From positions 1,674,001-1,738,000 of the forward strand of contig NZ_CP108370.1 in NCBI RefSeq assembly GCF_035953295.1: a stretch of 64,000 nt of DNA, in the 5' to 3' direction. The number at the start of each line of letters is the position of its first letter. Position 1 is the stretch's first letter. The position numbers and the translations under genes were made by a program. The notes below the pieces were generated by a model that saw only the letters and a program-made list of their open reading frames with translations, ran no database searches and had not been told where the DNA came from. Below are positions 56,992 through 64,000 of this stretch, piece after piece. Source of the stretch: Streptomyces sp. NBC_01335 (GTDB lineage: Bacteria; Actinomycetota; Actinomycetes; Streptomycetales; Streptomycetaceae).

Positions 56992-58935
56992 ATGAGAATC
57001 AGCCGCGCCAGAAGGCGCGCCGGACTGAGCATGGCAGCGACACTGCCGCTGCTCGCCGGCGCACTCGCCCTCGGCATACCGTCCGCCAGCGCGGACTCCG
57101 CTCCGGGTGGGCGCGACGCGCTGCAGGGCACCAAGCCGGCCTGGGCGACCGCCCAGGCCGACCAGGGTGCCACGGCGGACAGCGGCAAGGTGAGCGTCCG
57201 TGTCCACCTCGCCGGGCGGGACGCGGCCGGGCTGGCCGCCTACGCCACCGCCGTGTCCGACCCGCAGTCCTCCTCGTACGGGAAGTACCTGAGCGCCGAG
57301 CAGGCCCAGGCCCGGTTCGGAGCGACCCAGCAGCAGATCGACGAGGTCAGCCAGTGGCTGACGTCGAACGGTCTGACCGTCACCGGCGCGAACCAGCACT
57401 ACGTCTCCGCCACCGGTGACGTCGCCGCGGCCGAGAAGACGTTCAGCACCCAGCTGCACAACTACCGCAAGGGCAGCCGGACCTACCGCGCCCCGTCCGC
57501 GACGGCCTCCGTGCCGGCCGGGCTGAGCAAGGCCGTGCTGGCGGTGTCCGGCCTGGACAACGCGCCGCACAAGTCGAGCCAGGACGAGGTCCTGCCGCCG
57601 CCGGACGCGGTGTTCCGCAACGCCGGCCCCTTCTCCACGTACTACGGCTCGAAGACCGCCTCCTCGCTGCCGAGCGCGTACGGGTCCAAGGCGCCGTACG
57701 CGGTCAAGGGCTACACCGGCGACCAGCTCCGCTCCGCGTACGGTGCGGGCAGCTGGACCGGCAAGGGCGTGACCGTCGCCATCACCGACGCCTACGCCTC
57801 GCCGACCATCGCGAAGGACGCCGCGGAGTACGCCAAGCGCAACGGCGACGCCCCGTACAAGAAGGGCCAGCTCAGCCAGGTGCTGCCGGCCGACTACACG
57901 GCGACCGAGGAGTGCGGGGCGTCCGGCTGGTACGGCGAGGAGACCCTCGACGTCGAGGCCGTGCACGCCGTCGCGCCCGCCGCGGACATCGTGTACGTGG
58001 GCGGCGCCTCCTGCTACGACGCCGACCTGCTGGACTCGCTCAACAAGGTCGTCGACCACCGGCTCGCCGACATCGTCTCCAACTCCTGGGGCGACGTCGA
58101 GGCCAACGAGACCCCGGACGTCGCGGCCGCGTACGACCAGGTGTTCAAGCTGGGCGCGGTCGAGGGCATCGGCTTCTACTTCTCCTCCGGCGACGCGGGC
58201 GACAACGTCGCGTCCACCGGCACCAAGCAGGTCGACGTCCCGTCCAACTCCGCGTGGGTCACGTCGGTCGGCGGCACCTCGCTGGCCGTCGGCAAGGGCG
58301 ACGCGTACCAGTGGGAGACCGGCTGGGGCACGCTGAAGTCGTCCCTGTCGGCCGACGGGAAGAGCTGGACCGACTTCCCCGGCGCCTACACCTCCGGCGC
58401 CGGCGGCGGCACCAGCTCGACCGTGAAGCAGCCGTCCTACCAGCGCGGTGTCGTGCCCGACGCGCTCGCGCGGGCGAACGGCAAGACCCGGATGCGTACC
58501 GAACCGGACATCTCGGCGGTCGCCGACCCGAACACCGGTTTCCTGGTCGGCCAGACCCAGACGCTGCCCGACGGCTCGCTCGGCTACGACGAGTACCGCA
58601 TCGGCGGTACGTCGCTGGCCGCCCCGGTCATCGCCGGTGTCCAGGCCCTCGCGCAGCAGGCGCAGCACGGCCGGTCGATCGGCTTCGCCAACCCGGCGAT
58701 CTACGCCCGCTACTCCTCCAAGGCGTACCACGACGTCACCGACCACCCGCTGGGTGCGGGCCGTGACCTCGCGGTGGTCCGGATGGACTTCGCCAACAGC
58801 GTCGACGCGGCGGACGGTCTGCTGACGTCGGTGCGGAGCCTCGGCAAGGACGCCTCGCTCAAGGCGGTCAAGGGATACGACGACGTGACGGGCGTCGGCA
58901 CCCCGGCGGCCGGGTACATCAACTCCTTCCGCTGA
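56992..58935 (+). CDS. Secreted S53 sedolisin (pepstatin-insensitive serine-carboxyl protease)
   Basis: A 647-residue secreted protease. Residues 1-35 are a signal peptide. Residues about 60-200 form the activation propeptide (VSVRVHLAGRDAAGLAAYATAV, YGKYLSAEQAQARFGAT, LSKAVLAVSGLDNAPH). The catalytic domain carries the Glu/Asp pair in WYGEETLDVEAVHAVAP (about 316-320), IVSNSWGDVEANE and the nucleophile Ser in GGTSLAAPVIAGVQ (about 540). A calcium site is expected near the end (VTDHPLGAGRD, TGVGTPAAGY). Sedolisins work at acid pH. AGGGGG precedes the ATG by 7 bases, and the operator-like repeat at 56931 lies just upstream. A 14-bp-stem terminator follows. Confidence 0.93.
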   Translation: MRISRARRRAGLSMAATLPLLAGALALGIPSASADSAPGGRDALQGTKPAWATAQADQGATADSGKVSVRVHLAGRDAAGLAAYATAVSDPQSSSYGKYLSAEQAQARFGATQQQIDEVSQWLTSNGLTVTGANQHYVSATGDVAAAEKTFSTQLHNYRKGSRTYRAPSATASVPAGLSKAVLAVSGLDNAPHKSSQDEVLPPPDAVFRNAGPFSTYYGSKTASSLPSAYGSKAPYAVKGYTGDQLRSAYGAGSWTGKGVTVAITDAYASPTIAKDAAEYAKRNGDAPYKKGQLSQVLPADYTATEECGASGWYGEETLDVEAVHAVAPAADIVYVGGASCYDADLLDSLNKVVDHRLADIVSNSWGDVEANETPDVAAAYDQVFKLGAVEGIGFYFSSGDAGDNVASTGTKQVDVPSNSAWVTSVGGTSLAVGKGDAYQWETGWGTLKSSLSADGKSWTDFPGAYTSGAGGGTSSTVKQPSYQRGVVPDALARANGKTRMRTEPDISAVADPNTGFLVGQTQTLPDGSLGYDEYRIGGTSLAAPVIAGVQALAQQAQHGRSIGFANPAIYARYSSKAYHDVTDHPLGAGRDLAVVRMDFANSVDAADGLLTSVRSLGKDASLKAVKGYDDVTGVGTPAAGYINSFR

Positions 58936-58961
58936 CGGTCGCGCACCGGCTCGACGCGTGA

Positions 58962-58993
58962 GACTGCCCCGGGGCTCCGGCCCCGGGGCAGTC
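58962..58993 (+). terminator. Terminator after the sedolisin gene, perfect 14-bp stem
   Basis: GACTGCCCCGGGGC (58962-58975) pairs with GCCCCGGGGCAGTC (58980-58993), tetraloop TCCG. Confidence 0.85.
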
Positions 58994-59221
58994 GTGCGTC
59001 CGCTGCCCGGTGTCCTGCGGGGCCGCCCACCGAACGGCGCCGAGAACTGGCGTCACCCGGCCGCCCCCGCTTGTCTGGACGGACGACGGCACGCTCCCGG
59101 TCCGGTGCACCTGGACGGCGCGCGCCGGTGCCCTCCCCCGGCCCCTGGAGTCCGCCATGTCCCGCGGCACAGCGCACCGCACCACCGCCAGGTGGTGTCC
59201 GACGGCGTGGGAGGCGCGCCG

Positions 59222-60412
59222 ATGAAGGAGTCCTCCGGAGACTTGGCCGAACACGTCCTGCACGCCCTCCTGGCGGAGGTGCACGCGACGGCTCCGACCA
59301 ACCTCTCCGTCCTCGTCAACCGGTACGCCGCACGCCTCGGCCTCGGCCACGTGGACGTCTACCTGGTGGACCTCCAGCAGAGGTGCCTGACCCTCCTCTC
59401 GGGCGGGAACCGGATGCCGGTGGACGGGTCCCTGGCCGGCTGGGCCTACCGCGCGCTGTCGCTGCGCGTGCAGAACACCGACGCCCGCACGCTGATCGTC
59501 TGGCTCCCGCTCGTCGACGGCGAGGAGCGGCTGGGGGTGGCCGGCTTCCATCTGGAGACGCTGGACGGCACCCTGCTGGAACGGTGCGGGTCGCTCGCGT
59601 CCGTCCTCGCCATGGCCATCACCTCCAAGCGCGCGTTCAGCGACCGGCTCGTGCAGCAGGCGCGCACCGGGACCATGACGCTGCCGGCGGAGATGCTGCG
59701 GGCCCTGCTGCCGCCCCGCTCCATCGGCGACGACCGGGCCGTCTCCACCGCGGTCCTCGAACCCGCCTACGAGCTGGGCGGGGACGCGTTCGACCACGCG
59801 ATGACGGAGTCGACGCTGCACGCCGTGATCCTGGACGCGATGGGGCACAACCTCGCGTCCGGGCTGACCACCGCGATCGCGATGGCCGGCTGCCGGAGTG
59901 CCCGGCGCCGGGGCTCCGGGCTGGGCGAGATGGTGAGGACCGTCGACGAGGCGCTCGCGGAGTGGCTTCCGGACCAGTTCTGCACCGGGATCGTCCTCCA
60001 GCTCGACCTGGCCAGCGGCATTCTGAGCTGGGTCAACAGCGGGCACCCGCCGCCCCTCCTCATCCGCGACGAACAGGTCCTGGAGAGCGCCCTCGAATAT
60101 CCGGGCGAACCCCCGATGGGCACGCCCGGAGTGCTCGGCGGTGGCTCCCGCACGGTGCACGAAGCGGCGCTGGAGCCGGGTGACCGCGTCATCCTGTACA
60201 CGGACGGGGTGACCGAGGCGCGCCTGGCCGGCGGGTCGCAGTTCGGCCTCGCGGGCTTCACCACCTCCATCATCCGCGCCACCGCGGTCGGCGAACTCGC
60301 CCCGGAGGCCCTTCGTCAGCTCATCCACTCGATCCTTGAGCACCAGAACGACAACCTGAAGGACGACGCCACCATCCTCATGATCGAGTGGCGGCAGCGG
60401 CACCGGGGGTGA
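59222..60412 (+). CDS. SpoIIE-type PP2C phosphatase with N-terminal GAF-like domain
   Basis: A 396-residue cytoplasmic phosphatase. Residues about 10-150 fold like a GAF sensor (TNLSVLVNRYAARLGLGHVD, LIVWLPLVDGEERLGVAGFHLE). Residues about 165-395 are the PP2C_SIG domain with metal-binding motifs LEPAYELGGDAFDHAM, HAVILDAMGHNLASGL, WVNSGHPPPLLI, ILYTDGVTEAR and NLKDDATILMIEW. Such proteins dephosphorylate anti-anti-sigma factors in stress or developmental signalling. ATG 59222 is chosen for GGGAGG upstream; the frame is open about 260 bases further. No anti-sigma or STAS gene is adjacent, so its partner is elsewhere. It converges on the alcohol dehydrogenase gene with 39 bases between stops. 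Confidence 0.9.
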   Translation: MKESSGDLAEHVLHALLAEVHATAPTNLSVLVNRYAARLGLGHVDVYLVDLQQRCLTLLSGGNRMPVDGSLAGWAYRALSLRVQNTDARTLIVWLPLVDGEERLGVAGFHLETLDGTLLERCGSLASVLAMAITSKRAFSDRLVQQARTGTMTLPAEMLRALLPPRSIGDDRAVSTAVLEPAYELGGDAFDHAMTESTLHAVILDAMGHNLASGLTTAIAMAGCRSARRRGSGLGEMVRTVDEALAEWLPDQFCTGIVLQLDLASGILSWVNSGHPPPLLIRDEQVLESALEYPGEPPMGTPGVLGGGSRTVHEAALEPGDRVILYTDGVTEARLAGGSQFGLAGFTTSIIRATAVGELAPEALRQLIHSILEHQNDNLKDDATILMIEWRQRHRG

Positions 60413-60451
60413 CGACGGACGGACCCCGCCACCGGGTGCGGCGCGCTTCCG

Positions 60452-61636
60452 TCAGGGGTTCAGCAGGGTTTTGATCATGCCGTCCGCCTTCTGCTGGAAG
60501 GCGGCGTACGCCTGAGGTCCTTGTTCCAGCGGCATGTGGTGCGTCGCGAAACTGTCGACGCCCAGCGGGTCGGTGTCGGTGAGCAGCGGCAGGATGTCGT
60601 CGACCCAGCGCCACACGTTCGCCTGTCCCATCCGGAGCTGGATCTGCTTGTCGAACATCTTCAGCAGGGGCAGCGGGTCGACGGCGCCTCCGTAGACGCC
60701 GGAGAGCGAGATCGTGCCGCCCCGGCGCACCGCGTCCACGGCGGCGTACACCGCGGACAGCCGGTCGATGCCCGCCGTCTCCATGAGGCGTTCGGCGACC
60801 GCGTCCGGGAGCAGTCCGACCGCCCAGTGGGCCGCCTTGGCCGTCGGGGCGCCGTGCGCCTCCATGCCGACGGCGTCGATGACGGAGTCCGTACCGCGCC
60901 CCTGGGTGAGTTCCCGGATCGCGTCGCCCGGACCCTTGTCGTACCGGCGCAGGTCCAGGCAGGTGGCACCGTACGTACTCGCCCTGGCCAGGCGTTCGGG
61001 TACGAGGTCCACGCCGACGACGAGTCCGGCTCCCCGGTGGCGGGCGATGCGGGCCGCCATCGCCCCGATCGGGCCGAGGCCCAGGACGGTGACCGTGCCG
61101 CCGGGCGGGATCGCCGCGTACTCGACCGCCTGCCAGGCGGTGGGCAGCACGTCGGAGAGGTAGACGAACCGGTCGTCCGGCGGGCCCGCCGGTACCTTGA
61201 TCGGCAGGCTGTTGCCGAACGGGACCCGGAGGAACTGTGCCTGCCCGCCCGGGACTTGGCCGTACAGCTTGGTGTAACCGAAGAGCGCGGCGCCCATGCC
61301 GCGGGAGCGCACCTGGGTGGTCTCGCACTGGGAGTGCAGGCCCTGCTCGCACATGAAACAGCGGCCGCAGCAGATGTTGAACGGGATGACGACCCGGTCG
61401 CCCTTCGCCACGGCGGTGACCTCGGGGCCAATCTCCTCGACGATCCCCATCGGCTCGTGGCCGAGGATGTCGCCCGGGTCGAGATAGGGGCCGAGGACCT
61501 CGTAGAGATGGAGGTCGGAGCCGCAGATCCCGGTCGAGGTGATGCGCACGATCACGTCGTCCGGCTTCTCGATCGGGGGATCGGGGACCGTCTCGACCCT
61601 GACGTCCCGCTTCCCGTGGTAAGTGAGCGCCCGCAC
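60452..61636 (-). CDS. Zinc-dependent alcohol dehydrogenase, formaldehyde-dehydrogenase-like
   Basis: A 394-residue MDR-family dehydrogenase. Catalytic zinc ligands are in TGICGSDLHLY and GHEPMGIVEEIG; the structural zinc cysteines are in CCGRCFMCEQGLHSQC. The cofactor strand is VTVLGLGPIGAMAARIA. Length and the CGSDLH/GHEPMG pair resemble glutathione-independent formaldehyde dehydrogenase-type proteins, but the substrate is not fixed by the sequence. GTG at 61634-61636 is the start (GGGGAT upstream); the frame open further up is not coding. It stands alone, upstream of nothing metabolic in this window. Confidence 0.88.
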   Translation of the reverse strand: MRALTYHGKRDVRVETVPDPPIEKPDDVIVRITSTGICGSDLHLYEVLGPYLDPGDILGHEPMGIVEEIGPEVTAVAKGDRVVIPFNICCGRCFMCEQGLHSQCETTQVRSRGMGAALFGYTKLYGQVPGGQAQFLRVPFGNSLPIKVPAGPPDDRFVYLSDVLPTAWQAVEYAAIPPGGTVTVLGLGPIGAMAARIARHRGAGLVVGVDLVPERLARASTYGATCLDLRRYDKGPGDAIRELTQGRGTDSVIDAVGMEAHGAPTAKAAHWAVGLLPDAVAERLMETAGIDRLSAVYAAVDAVRRGGTISLSGVYGGAVDPLPLLKMFDKQIQLRMGQANVWRWVDDILPLLTDTDPLGVDSFATHHMPLEQGPQAYAAFQQKADGMIKTLLNP

Positions 61637-61715
61637 GGTGGATCCCCTTTCGAGCGTCGGGAGGTTCTCCTCCCTCCACTCTCCGCGCCCGGCGCTCCCC
61701 TGTCGCGTCGGCCGG

Positions 61716-61758
61716 GTACGGAACAGCCCCCGGGGGCACCGGGGGCTGTTCCGTACCG
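61716..61758. terminator. Very strong terminator, 19-bp perfect stem
   Basis: 61716-61734 pairs with 61740-61758 without mismatch, loop GGGCA. It is 16 bases past the DapD stop on the minus strand and separates it from the alcohol dehydrogenase gene downstream on the same strand. Confidence 0.88.
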
Positions 61759-61773
61759 CCTGGCCGTGCGCGC

Positions 61774-62772
61774 TCAGTTGTGCGCGTGCAGGATGTCGTT
61801 CAGTCCGCCCCAGACCGCGTTGTTCGGGCGGGCCTCGACGGCGCCCGTGACGGAGTTGCGGCGGAAGAGGATGTTCGAGGCGCCCGAGAGGTCGCGGGCC
61901 TTGACGACCTGGCCGTCCGGCATCGTGACGCGGGTGCCGGCGGTGACGTACAGCCCGGCTTCGACGACGCACTCGTCGCCGAGCGCGATGCCGATGCCCG
62001 CCTCCGCGCCGATGAGGCAGCGCTCGCCGATCACGATGCGCTCCTTGCCGCCGCCGGAGAGGGTGCCCATGGTGGAGGCGCCGCCGCCGATGTCCGAGCC
62101 GTCGCCGATGACGACGCCCGCGGAGATGCGGCCCTCGACCATCGACGTGCCGAGCGTGCCGGCGTTGAAGTTGACGAAGCCCTCGTGCATGACGGTCGTA
62201 CCGGACGCCAGGTGCGCGCCGAGGCGGACCCGGTCGGCGTCGGCGATACGGACGCCCTTGGGCGCGACGTAGTCCGTCATCCTGGGGAACTTGTCGACCG
62301 AGGTGACCTGGAGGTGCAGGCCCTCGGCACGGGCGTTCAGCCGGACCTTGTCCAGGTCGTCCACGGCGACAGGGCCGAGCGAGGTCCAGGCGACGTTGGC
62401 AAGGAGGCCGAAGAGGCCGTCCAGGTTCTGGCCGTGCGGCTGGACGAGCCGGTGGGAGAGCAGGTGCAGGCGCAGGTAGGCGTCGTGCGCGTCCAGCGGC
62501 TTGTCGTCCAGCGAGGAGATGACCGTGCGGACGGCGACGATCTCGACTCCGCGGCGGGCGTCCACGCCGACGGCCTTGGCGGCGCCCTCGCCGAGCAGGT
62601 TCACGGCCTCGTCGGCGGTGAGCCGCTGCGTGCCGGCCGGGCCGGGCTCGGCGGTGAGCTCGGGGGCGGGGAACCAGGTGTCGAGGACGGTGCCGTTCCC
62701 GGCGATGGTGGCGAGGCCGGCGGCGACGGCGCCGGTGGTACGGGACGAGCCCTGGGAAGTCGTGTCGGTCAT
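61774..62772 (-). CDS. dapD: 2,3,4,5-tetrahydropyridine-2,6-dicarboxylate N-succinyltransferase
   Basis: A 332-residue acyltransferase of lysine/diaminopimelate synthesis: it adds succinyl from succinyl-CoA to tetrahydrodipicolinate in the cytoplasm. The C-terminal left-handed beta-helix carries hexapeptide repeats ([61 protein letters not shown]). The N-terminal domain of about 150 residues and the length match the actinobacterial DapD type rather than the shorter proteobacterial one. It is a single gene ended by a 19-bp-stem hairpin. No other dap gene is next to it. Confidence 0.93.
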   Translation of the reverse strand: MTDTTSQGSSRTTGAVAAGLATIAGNGTVLDTWFPAPELTAEPGPAGTQRLTADEAVNLLGEGAAKAVGVDARRGVEIVAVRTVISSLDDKPLDAHDAYLRLHLLSHRLVQPHGQNLDGLFGLLANVAWTSLGPVAVDDLDKVRLNARAEGLHLQVTSVDKFPRMTDYVAPKGVRIADADRVRLGAHLASGTTVMHEGFVNFNAGTLGTSMVEGRISAGVVIGDGSDIGGGASTMGTLSGGGKERIVIGERCLIGAEAGIGIALGDECVVEAGLYVTAGTRVTMPDGQVVKARDLSGASNILFRRNSVTGAVEARPNNAVWGGLNDILHAHN

Positions 62773-62941
62773 GACCGAAACCTAACCGTCCGGGTCCCGC
62801 CCGGGCGAACCGGTCTCAGGAACCGGCTGGTCGCGTCCCGGTTCTACGCCCTCCCGCAGATCCGTCCCCAGGTCCCGAGCGCTACCGTGTCCCGCATCGG
62901 CCTCCGGTCGAACAACCGAACAATCATCACGTGGGGGAAGA

Positions 62942-64000
62942 GTGACGCAGGACGCGGGGTGGGGCGGCGGAGCGCAGGGTGGCGCGCCGTACGGCTGGGG
63001 AGCTCACCAGGGCTGGGGCGGCCGGCGGATGCCACCGCCGCCGGAGCCCGGGGTGATACCGCTGGCGCCCTTGCAGCTCTCGAACATCTTCAACGGCGCC
63101 TTCTCCACGATGGGCCGCTACTGGAAGGCGCTGTTCGGCTTCACCGCGGCGACCTACGGAGCGGCGGCGGTCGCGTTCATGGCGACGCTGCTGATCGCCC
63201 TGTCGGCCGTCCACGGATCCCTGGACCGCATCAGCGAGTACTCCGGGGAGACGGACGTGGACTGGGACGACATCACCCCGGTCCTGGTGGCACTCGGCGT
63301 CGTGGTGCTGATCGGGATCGTGCTGTTCGTCCTGGCCCTCACCCTGGTGCAGGCAGCCGTGCCCGCGGTGCTCCAGGGGGCGGTGCTGGGTCGCCCGGTC
63401 ACCTTCCGCATGGTCCGCGAGACCGCCGTGTCCAGGCTGCGGGCCATGCTGGGCACGGTGTTCCTGACCGCGCTGATCGCGTTGGTTCCCCTCGTCCTGC
63501 TGATGGCGTGCGAGGCGTCCGTACTCGCGCTGGTCGTGTCGAACGGCGACGCGGACAGCGCCGCCGTGTTCCTCGGGATCACCTTCCTGCTCCTGCTGGC
63601 GGCCGGACCGCTCGCCTCCTGGCTCTGGGTCAAGTTCTCGCTGGCGCCGACGGCGGTAGTCCTCGAACACCAGGGACCGATCGCCGCGATGCGCCGCTCG
63701 TCCCGGCTGGTACGCGGCAGTTGGTGGCGGATCCTCGGCATATCGCTGCTGGGCCAGATGATCGCCGGCATGGCCTCGTACGTCATCCAGCTGCCGTTCT
63801 CCGCCGCCGCCATGTTCTCCTCCGTGCTGACCACGTCGAACGTGGACAGCGACTCGAGCCTCACCAGCGTCCTGATCTCCATGGCCGGCGTCGTCGCGCT
63901 CGCGCTGGCCGGTCAGATGATCGGCCAGATCTTCGTGGGCACCTTCCCCCCGCTGATCCTGGGGCTGCTCTACATCGACCGCCGCATGCGTACGGAGAAC
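62942..64000 (+). CDS. Multi-span membrane protein, C-terminus beyond window
   Basis: The first 353 codons of a membrane protein that is still open at base 64000. GTG 62942 is the start (GGGGGAAGA right before it), beginning VTQDAGWGGGAQ. After a Gly/Pro/Trp-rich 40-residue cytoplasmic N-terminus (QGWGGRRMPPPPEPGVIPL) come LQLSNIFNGAFSTMGRYWKALFGF and about six hydrophobic spans, with the soluble stretch EYSGETDVDWDD in between. This order is typical of actinobacterial proteins annotated as glycerophosphoryl diester phosphodiesterase membrane-domain (YesL/DUF7544-like) proteins; no catalytic phosphodiesterase domain is visible. Function unknown. Confidence 0.8.
   Translation, partial: MTQDAGWGGGAQGGAPYGWGAHQGWGGRRMPPPPEPGVIPLAPLQLSNIFNGAFSTMGRYWKALFGFTAATYGAAAVAFMATLLIALSAVHGSLDRISEYSGETDVDWDDITPVLVALGVVVLIGIVLFVLALTLVQAAVPAVLQGAVLGRPVTFRMVRETAVSRLRAMLGTVFLTALIALVPLVLLMACEASVLALVVSNGDADSAAVFLGITFLLLLAAGPLASWLWVKFSLAPTAVVLEHQGPIAAMRRSSRLVRGSWWRILGISLLGQMIAGMASYVIQLPFSAAAMFSSVLTTSNVDSDSSLTSVLISMAGVVALALAGQMIGQIFVGTFPPLILGLLYIDRRMRTEN

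Noticed and set aside
49078..58935. Secondary-metabolite cluster around the SARP regulator
   Set aside because: Flanking genes are proteases, a phosphatase, an unknown protein and a lipoprotein; no synthase or tailoring enzyme was seen.
1..64000. CRISPR array, tRNA, rRNA, restriction-modification or phage genes
   Set aside because: No regularly spaced repeats, cloverleaf sequences, methylase/endonuclease motifs or phage structural motifs were recognised in any stretch.

Overview
The window is very GC-rich with strong third-position G/C bias. It uses GTG and occasional TTG starts, is dense in secreted proteins, and has actinobacterial families: a SARP-type regulator, a SpoIIE-type phosphatase, tandem TerD domains, DUF1906, DUF4232 and an actinobacterial-type DapD. 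This fits a Streptomyces or close relative chromosome. No tRNA, rRNA, CRISPR array, complete transposase or natural-product core enzyme was seen.

The left two thirds (about 0.3-41.2 kb) are dominated by genes for eating pectin and rhamnogalacturonan-I. (1) 0.3-8.6 kb: a galactan module with secreted GH53 endo-galactanase, GH42 beta-galactosidase, a divergent sugar ABC importer (binding protein plus two permeases, no ATPase) and a LacI regulator; the divergent promoter carries a near-palindromic operator and a long inverted repeat. (2) 13.6-16.7 kb: an aldehyde dehydrogenase of the alpha-ketoglutarate-semialdehyde type, divergent from an IclR regulator. (3) 22.6-28.4 kb: a pectate lyase, a rhamnogalacturonan acetylesterase-like SGNH esterase, an orphan sugar-binding lipoprotein and a bifunctional pectate lyase-pectin methylesterase. 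(4) 28.6-37.5 kb: a tightly overlapped operon with a GntR regulator, a DapA-family lyase/dehydratase, an IlvD/Edd sugar-acid dehydratase, two sugar permeases, a Gfo/Idh oxidoreductase, a DUF6807 protein and a GH43 arabinanase/arabinosidase-like enzyme. (5) 38.0-41.2 kb: 5-dehydro-4-deoxyglucarate dehydratase coupled to an unknown TIM-barrel-like protein, divergent from uronate dehydrogenase. Read together, the genes cut the pectin backbone and its galactan and arabinan branches, import the products, and oxidise galacturonate (and probably L-arabinose) by routes that meet at alpha-ketoglutarate semialdehyde and enter the TCA cycle. Some steps are missing from the window: ABC ATPase, galactarolactone handling, galactarate dehydration and unsaturated-uronide hydrolysis.

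Between these modules lie ordinary genes: a class V aminotransferase, a Ser/Gly-rich secreted protein behind a 177-bp MITE-like element, a FrnE-type DsbA protein, a ComB-like phosphatase, a GNAT enzyme, a small P-loop kinase, a lone class B PBP, a DUF1906 secreted hydrolase-like protein, a purine permease, and an ECF sigma factor with a membrane partner.

The right third (41.3-64 kb) holds a double-TerD protein, a small Tudor-like protein, a translationally coupled pair of a secreted subtilase and a large FG-GAP repeat protein, a giant SARP/AAA regulator, a Tat-exported PhoX-type phosphatase with a His-rich linker, an unknown 500-residue protein, a DUF4232 lipoprotein, a sedolisin, a SpoIIE-type phosphatase, a zinc alcohol dehydrogenase, DapD and a truncated membrane protein. 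Strong perfect-stem hairpins separate most transcription units.
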